Below, one piece after another: positions 60,324 to 64,000 of a DNA stretch of 64,000 bases. The notes beneath the pieces were generated by a model. That model did not search any database and had not been told where the DNA came from. It saw only the letters and a program-made list of their open reading frames with translations. The stretch covers positions 186,001 to 250,000 of the forward strand of contig NZ_JAIFZM010000001.1 of the NCBI RefSeq assembly GCF_022095695.1, written 5' to 3'. The position numbers and the translations under genes were made by a program. Each line of letters begins with the position of its first letter. The stretch's first letter is position 1. This DNA comes from Oceanobacillus jordanicus. GTDB lineage: Bacteria > Bacillota > Bacilli > Bacillales > Amphibacillaceae.

Positions 60324-61529
60324 GTGCAACCTTCCTATGTTACGAGTAAAGAAGCGGTAAGACGATTTCTTCTTGAAACGCAATACCTACTACCTGAAGA
60401 GGATCGGAAAATTTCTGTGATACAAATGATTCGAAACTTGGAGTGTGTGCAGCTCGACCCTGTAGCCTCAGTCGAGCGCAATCAACACCTTGTTCTTATG
60501 GCACGCGTTCCCGACTATCAACCGGATATGCTTCATCAACTACTCACTAAAGGGGATCTGTTTGAATACTGGGCAAATGCTGCATGTACGATACCTGTAG
60601 AAGATTACCCTGTATTTAAAGCGGTACGTTCTCGTTTACGGAAGCTGGTTCAGCCTGAACTTGAAAAGCTTTCACCTATAGTCCGACATATTCTAGACAG
60701 GCTAAAGGATGAGGGGGAGCTACCATCCCGTGCCTTTCGATCAGACGAGCGGGTCCATGGTGGCTGGGACACGGCCCAACCTAAAACAAAGATAACCTCT
60801 CGGGCATTAAATTTGTTGCTTGATGCAGGAATCATCCGTGTCGTTCGCAGAGAGGGATCAGAGAGATATTTTCACCTAACGGAAGAGAGTCTGCCACAAT
60901 GGTTATTGAACCAAGCTGATAAAATAGAGGTAGAAGAGGCAGAGCGCGCATTGCTAGCAAAATATATTCGAGCGTATCGTGTGATAGATGCGCGTGATCC
61001 CCGGTTTGGCTGGCAAAAGCTTAAAGCAATGGAACGAAAACAAGCCATGGAGACGATGGTAGCTAGTGGGGAGGCCATTCGACTTACAATAGAAGGAATA
61101 AAAACAACGTACTACATATTAGCTGAAGATTTGGACCGACTCAAAAGACATGAAAGGACACCTAATCCGTTTTCCATTGAGCATGATGATGTGCGTTTTT
61201 TGCCACCATTAGATAATTTGCTTTGGCGACGTGACCGACTTGTGGACCTATTTGATTTTACCTACCGGTGGGAGATCTATATCCCAAAGGAAAAACGGCA
61301 ATACGGTTACTATGCCATGCCAATCCTTATTGGAGATCAGCTTGTTGGAAGAATGGACCCTGGTCTTGACAGGAGTTCCAATCAGCTGCATATTCGCCAG
61401 CTCAAGCTAGAACCAACTATAAAGGTAACAAAAGAGCTTCATGGTAACATTTGGCAAGGGTTGGAGAGGTTCGCTGCAGCCCACTGCGCAAAAGGGATTA
61501 CGTTAAATAAGAATATGTGCGACATTTAA
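60324..61529 (+). CDS. YcaQ/AlkX-like winged-helix DNA glycosylase
   Basis: 401 residues from GTG 60324 (GAGAGGTGTGGTG upstream). HTH_42 / YcaQ family: VRRFLLETQYLL at the start, the conserved catalytic-region motif CVQLDPVASVERNQHLVLMARV, LFEYWANAACTIPVEDYP, SRAFRSDERVHGGWDTAQPKTKITSRALNLLLDAGIIRVV, and RFLPPLDNLLWRRDRLVDLFDFTYRWEIYIPKEKRQYGYYAMPIL near the end. The E. coli relative unhooks DNA interstrand crosslinks. It may be co-transcribed with the preceding HAD gene. Confidence 0.88.
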   Translation: MQPSYVTSKEAVRRFLLETQYLLPEEDRKISVIQMIRNLECVQLDPVASVERNQHLVLMARVPDYQPDMLHQLLTKGDLFEYWANAACTIPVEDYPVFKAVRSRLRKLVQPELEKLSPIVRHILDRLKDEGELPSRAFRSDERVHGGWDTAQPKTKITSRALNLLLDAGIIRVVRREGSERYFHLTEESLPQWLLNQADKIEVEEAERALLAKYIRAYRVIDARDPRFGWQKLKAMERKQAMETMVASGEAIRLTIEGIKTTYYILAEDLDRLKRHERTPNPFSIEHDDVRFLPPLDNLLWRRDRLVDLFDFTYRWEIYIPKEKRQYGYYAMPILIGDQLVGRMDPGLDRSSNQLHIRQLKLEPTIKVTKELHGNIWQGLERFAAAHCAKGITLNKNMCDI

Positions 61530-61568
61530 TGTGTTTAAAAGGGGGCCAAACGCTTCTATTCAACTCAA

Positions 61569-61580
61569 ATCACATGTGAT
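61569..61580. promoter_or_regulatory. Perfect palindrome upstream of nhaC leader
   Basis: ATCACATGTGAT, 15 bases before the structured leader. Its place in the promoter region suggests an operator, but the regulator is unknown. Confidence 0.4.
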
Positions 61581-61594
61581 AGACTAGTAAAAAT

Positions 61595-61731
61595 AAAGTG
61601 AAACTTCAATCAGTGGAGGGGTGTTCTTTCCCCACTGATTGTTAGTTGAATGAATCGGGGTGTTAGTGCCTGTTTACTCCCACTTCATGTTTTTTGAAGG
61701 GAGTCTTACGGACGGTTGCACCGGGATAAAA
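61595..61731 (+). promoter_or_regulatory. Structured 5' leader element, copy 2
   Basis: The second copy of the element at 1211-1369. The stem I arms are fully complementary here: CAATCAGTGG (61607-61616) and CCACTGATTG (61632-61641). The second stem is ACTCCC with GGGAGT, extended by GCCTGT with ACGGAC (one mismatch, one wobble). The final 33-base block is identical to copy 1 and ends at the purine-rich AAAAGGGGAAGGGG site of nhaC. The 17-base insert of copy 1 is absent. Confidence 0.6.
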
Positions 61732-61750
61732 AAAGGGGAAGGGGATAGAG

Positions 61751-63223
61751 ATGGCTGACAAGGAAGCATTAGACAGGGCTACAGGAAGCACCGAAGTAAA
61801 ACAACTAGATTTCCGTTTGGGGGCTTTTGGAGCAGCGGTACCTTTATTGTTCTTTGTAATATGGGCGATTACTACTAGCGTGCTTCAACTTTCATCGGAA
61901 ATTGGCCTTGTTCTTGGTGCAGTAATAGGATTAACATTAGGATTATTATTATCAAAAAGTAAATGGGAAGACTACGCGCAGGGGATGTTTGATGGGCTTG
62001 CCCAACCAATCGGTGTGATTGCAATGGTGGCCTGGTTTTATGCAGGGATGTTTGCCCAAATCTTACAAGTCGGAGGATTAGTTGAAGGACTTGTTTGGAT
62101 CGGGGCAGTTACTGGTTTGACAGGGGGCCTGTTTGTTGCATTAACCTTCTTGCTTGCCGCTACCTTTTCTACGGCAGTTGGGACAGGCTATGGAACAACC
62201 GTAGCATTTTGTACGCTAATGTATCCAGCTGGAATAGCGGTGGAAGCAGATCCGGTTATGCTGTTTGCAGCAATCCTTGCTGGAGCAGTATTTGGAGATA
62301 ACTTAGCACCAGTGTCGGATACGACAATCGTGTCTGCCACGACGCAGGAGGCTGATGTCCCAGGGGTTGTACGTAGTCGTTTCAAATATGCTATTGGAGC
62401 AGCAATCCCTACCATTATATTGTTTGCCTTGTTTGGTGGAGGTGAAAATGCAACTGCGGATCAAGCTGCTATTGGGGCCATGATGGATCAGACTAATCCG
62501 AGCGGACTTTTAATGCTAATTCCATTTGCACTTGTATTAATTCTGGCCCTATCCGGCCAACACTTGATTACATCCTTAACATGGGGGATTATTCTAGCTA
62601 TTCCACTAATTTGGGTATTGAAGTTAGGAACAATAAGTCAAATTATTTCATTTAATCCGGACTCAGACAATGTTGTAGAAGGTGCTTTAATTGAAGGGAT
62701 TTCCGGTTATGTAAATATGGCAATCCTCATCTTGCTTATTGTCGCAGCTGCCCATTTATTAAAATTGGGCGGAACAATGCAGGTGATCACAAAAGGACTT
62801 GTGAAGTGGATTGGGAAATCTGTCCGAAAAGCTGAACTCTCCATGTGGGGAATTGTAGCGATGATGAATAGTGCGATTACCATTAATACAGCTGCTGAGA
62901 TAGCCGCAGCACCATTTGTTAAAGAACTTGGTGAAAAATACCGTATTCACCGATACAGAAGAGCAAATATGCTAGATGCTGTTACCTCTGCATTGGGATA
63001 CATTTTCCCATGGGGTGCACCTGTTCTTTTAGGTTGGACTACAATTCAGACGATGAAGGAAAAATATGAGTGGCTTCCTGTTGTGTCTCCAACAGAAGTT
63101 TTCCCGTTTGTCTTCCAGGGTTGGTTCCTTGTGATCGTTATGCTAATCGCTGCCTTAACAGGATGGGGATTGTGTTATGAAGGGAAAAATGGGGAAGAAG
63201 TAAAAGAAAGACCATCAGAATAA
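61751..63223 (+). CDS. nhaC: Na+/H+ antiporter, NhaC family
   Basis: 490 residues, about 11-12 membrane segments. NhaC motifs: LGLLLSKSKWEDYAQGMFDGL, TAVGTGYGTTVAFCTLMYPAG, LAGAVFGDNLAPVSDTTIVSATTQ (central ion-binding motif), LSMWGIVAMMNSAITINTAAEIAAAPFVKELGEKY, and LGYIFPWGAPVLLGW. It exchanges internal Na+ (or another cation or amine) for external H+, supporting pH homeostasis in high Na+ or alkaline media. It lies directly behind the structured leader, so post-transcriptional control is possible. GAAGGGGATAGAG precedes the ATG. Confidence 0.9.
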   Translation: MADKEALDRATGSTEVKQLDFRLGAFGAAVPLLFFVIWAITTSVLQLSSEIGLVLGAVIGLTLGLLLSKSKWEDYAQGMFDGLAQPIGVIAMVAWFYAGMFAQILQVGGLVEGLVWIGAVTGLTGGLFVALTFLLAATFSTAVGTGYGTTVAFCTLMYPAGIAVEADPVMLFAAILAGAVFGDNLAPVSDTTIVSATTQEADVPGVVRSRFKYAIGAAIPTIILFALFGGGENATADQAAIGAMMDQTNPSGLLMLIPFALVLILALSGQHLITSLTWGIILAIPLIWVLKLGTISQIISFNPDSDNVVEGALIEGISGYVNMAILILLIVAAAHLLKLGGTMQVITKGLVKWIGKSVRKAELSMWGIVAMMNSAITINTAAEIAAAPFVKELGEKYRIHRYRRANMLDAVTSALGYIFPWGAPVLLGWTTIQTMKEKYEWLPVVSPTEVFPFVFQGWFLVIVMLIAALTGWGLCYEGKNGEEVKERPSE

Positions 63224-63265
63224 CTTTAAAAAGGGATGGGGCCGGGACGAAAGTGTTTTAGTGAA

Positions 63266-63313
63266 AAGAAAATCCGAACTATGATTTTTATCATTTAGTT
63301 CGGATTTTCTGTT
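63266..63313 (+). terminator. Intrinsic terminator
   Basis: AGAAAATCCGAACTA pairs with TAGTTCGGATTTTCT, with an AT-rich extension, after nhaC. Confidence 0.8.
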
Positions 63314-63334
63314 GCTTGAAAAAAATGGCATTCT

Positions 63335-63470
63335 AATCAGCGTAGGAAAATGCGAAGACTCCGACGGGAAGAAAGGCCTAGGTGAGACCCCGAAGTGCGT
63401 AGCACGAGGTGGCTCACCAGCCGCCCGTGGAAAGCGAAGTGTTTTTCCGGAGCGGTAATTAGAGATCCAT
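63335..63470 (-). repeat. Interspersed repeat, family A, copy 3 (inverted)
   Basis: Reads on the minus strand as CGCTCCGGAAAAACACTTCG, CTTTCCACGGGCGGCTGG, GTGCTACGCACTTCGGGG, GGAGTCTTCGCATTTTCC, matching the edges of copies 1 and 2 in order, with a different middle. It fills the gap between nhaC and the radical-SAM gene. Confidence 0.65.
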
Positions 63471-63488
63471 TCATGAAAGGGTGATTGT

Positions 63489-64000
63489 ATGAAACCGGAT
63501 ATTGCGTATAGGCAGCCGAAGTCTATTTTAAATAAAGGAAACGGTTATCTCTCTGGCTATAGCCATTCGCTTAATCCATATGCGGGCTGTACCTTTGGCT
63601 GTTCATTTTGCTATGTTCGGAAGTTGCCTGTTTCTTTATTCAAAGGAAAAGAGTGGGGAACATGGGTAGATGTGAAACAAGAGGCAGAGAAGGTTTTAAC
63701 AAAAGAACTGATAAGGGAAAAGAAAAAGGGAGAAGTGACTATTTTTATGTCTTCTAGTACGGACCCATATCAGCCAGTGGAACGTAAAGAGCGAGTCACA
63801 AGATTTTTACTAGAAACGATGGTAGAGAATCAGCCGGATTTTCTTTTCGTGCAAACGAGAAGCCCGTTGGTCAGACGTGATATAGATATATTAAAACAAT
63901 TTGGAGACAAGGTACGGGTCAGTATGACAATTGAGACAGATGATGAAGCTGTCCGCCAACATTTTACCCCTCAAGCCCCTAGCATATCCTCAAGGTTAAA
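63489..64000 (+). CDS. SPL-family radical SAM protein (partial, runs off the window)
   Basis: The first 170 codons are in the window: MKPDIAYRQPKSILNKGNGY and so on. The radical-SAM cluster motif is CTFGCSFCYVR (CxxxCxxC), followed by MSSSTDPYQPVERK. These are marks of the SPL-like radical SAM group (spore photoproduct lyase relatives of unclear substrate), which bind a 4Fe-4S cluster and SAM. AAAGGGTGATTGT precedes the ATG. The C-terminal part and its domains cannot be seen. Confidence 0.85.
   Translation, partial: MKPDIAYRQPKSILNKGNGYLSGYSHSLNPYAGCTFGCSFCYVRKLPVSLFKGKEWGTWVDVKQEAEKVLTKELIREKKKGEVTIFMSSSTDPYQPVERKERVTRFLLETMVENQPDFLFVQTRSPLVRRDIDILKQFGDKVRVSMTIETDDEAVRQHFTPQAPSISSRL

Overview
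The window comes from a low-GC, endospore-forming member of the Bacillaceae, probably a halotolerant or alkaliphilic genus near Oceanobacillus or Virgibacillus. The evidence is spore genes (an H-type SASP, a CotF-like coat protein, a CwlC-like lytic amidase, a YhcN/YlaJ-like lipoprotein), GlcT/RAT control of ptsG, a thioredoxin-type arsenate reductase, Na+/H+ and K+/H+ antiporters, strong AGGAGG ribosome sites with many GTG/TTG starts, and several interspersed repeat families of the kind common in these genomes. The genus is inference; no rRNA or tRNA gene was seen.

Layout. 0-4 kb: DUF3231 protein, YpjP-like protein behind a structured leader, sirtuin, a coiled-coil protein and two small (one spore-specific) proteins. 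4-7.6 kb: CNNM/CBS membrane protein, then arsRBC. 7.8-15 kb: a carbohydrate module (TIM-barrel isomerase, LacI regulator, ribose-type ABC importer, Gfo/Idh/MocA dehydrogenase). 15-18.2 kb: TetR regulator and a YwaC/RelP-type small alarmone synthetase gene split by a 1.38-kb TnpB (IS605-type) element. 18.2-23.5 kb: GltS-like carrier, then glcT-ptsG with a RAT/terminator switch. 23.5-29.8 kb: small regulators and an iron-siderophore importer with a Fur box. 30-35.5 kb: a lichenan/cellobiose-type PTS operon (IIB-IIC-IIA-6-P-beta-glucosidase-regulator). 35.7-39 kb: small enzymes and a coat protein. 39-44.6 kb: RpiR regulator, PfkB kinase, fructose-type PTS, class II aldolase and HAD phosphatase, resembling the D-tagatose pathway. 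44.7-51.4 kb: amidase, a broken acetyltransferase, K+/H+ antiporter, GH8-like protein and chemoreceptor. 51.4-55 kb: a Tat-dependent GMC dehydrogenase with its own tatA, and a spore lipoprotein. 55-59.3 kb: pstSCAB with a four-repeat Pho box. 59.4-64 kb: HAD phosphatase, YcaQ-like protein, NhaC antiporter behind a second copy of the structured leader, and the start of a radical-SAM gene.

The most interesting items are: (1) two copies of a roughly 140-160-nt structured intergenic element that ends at the ribosome binding site of two unrelated genes (ypjP-like and nhaC); (2) the TnpB element whose predicted guide matches the uninterrupted alarmone-synthetase allele it broke; (3) a GNAT gene inactivated by an internal deletion; (4) repeats or MITEs lying between the binding-protein gene and the permease genes in two separate ABC operons; and (5) the classical four-repeat Pho box. 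Most of the remaining content is ordinary Bacillaceae metabolism.
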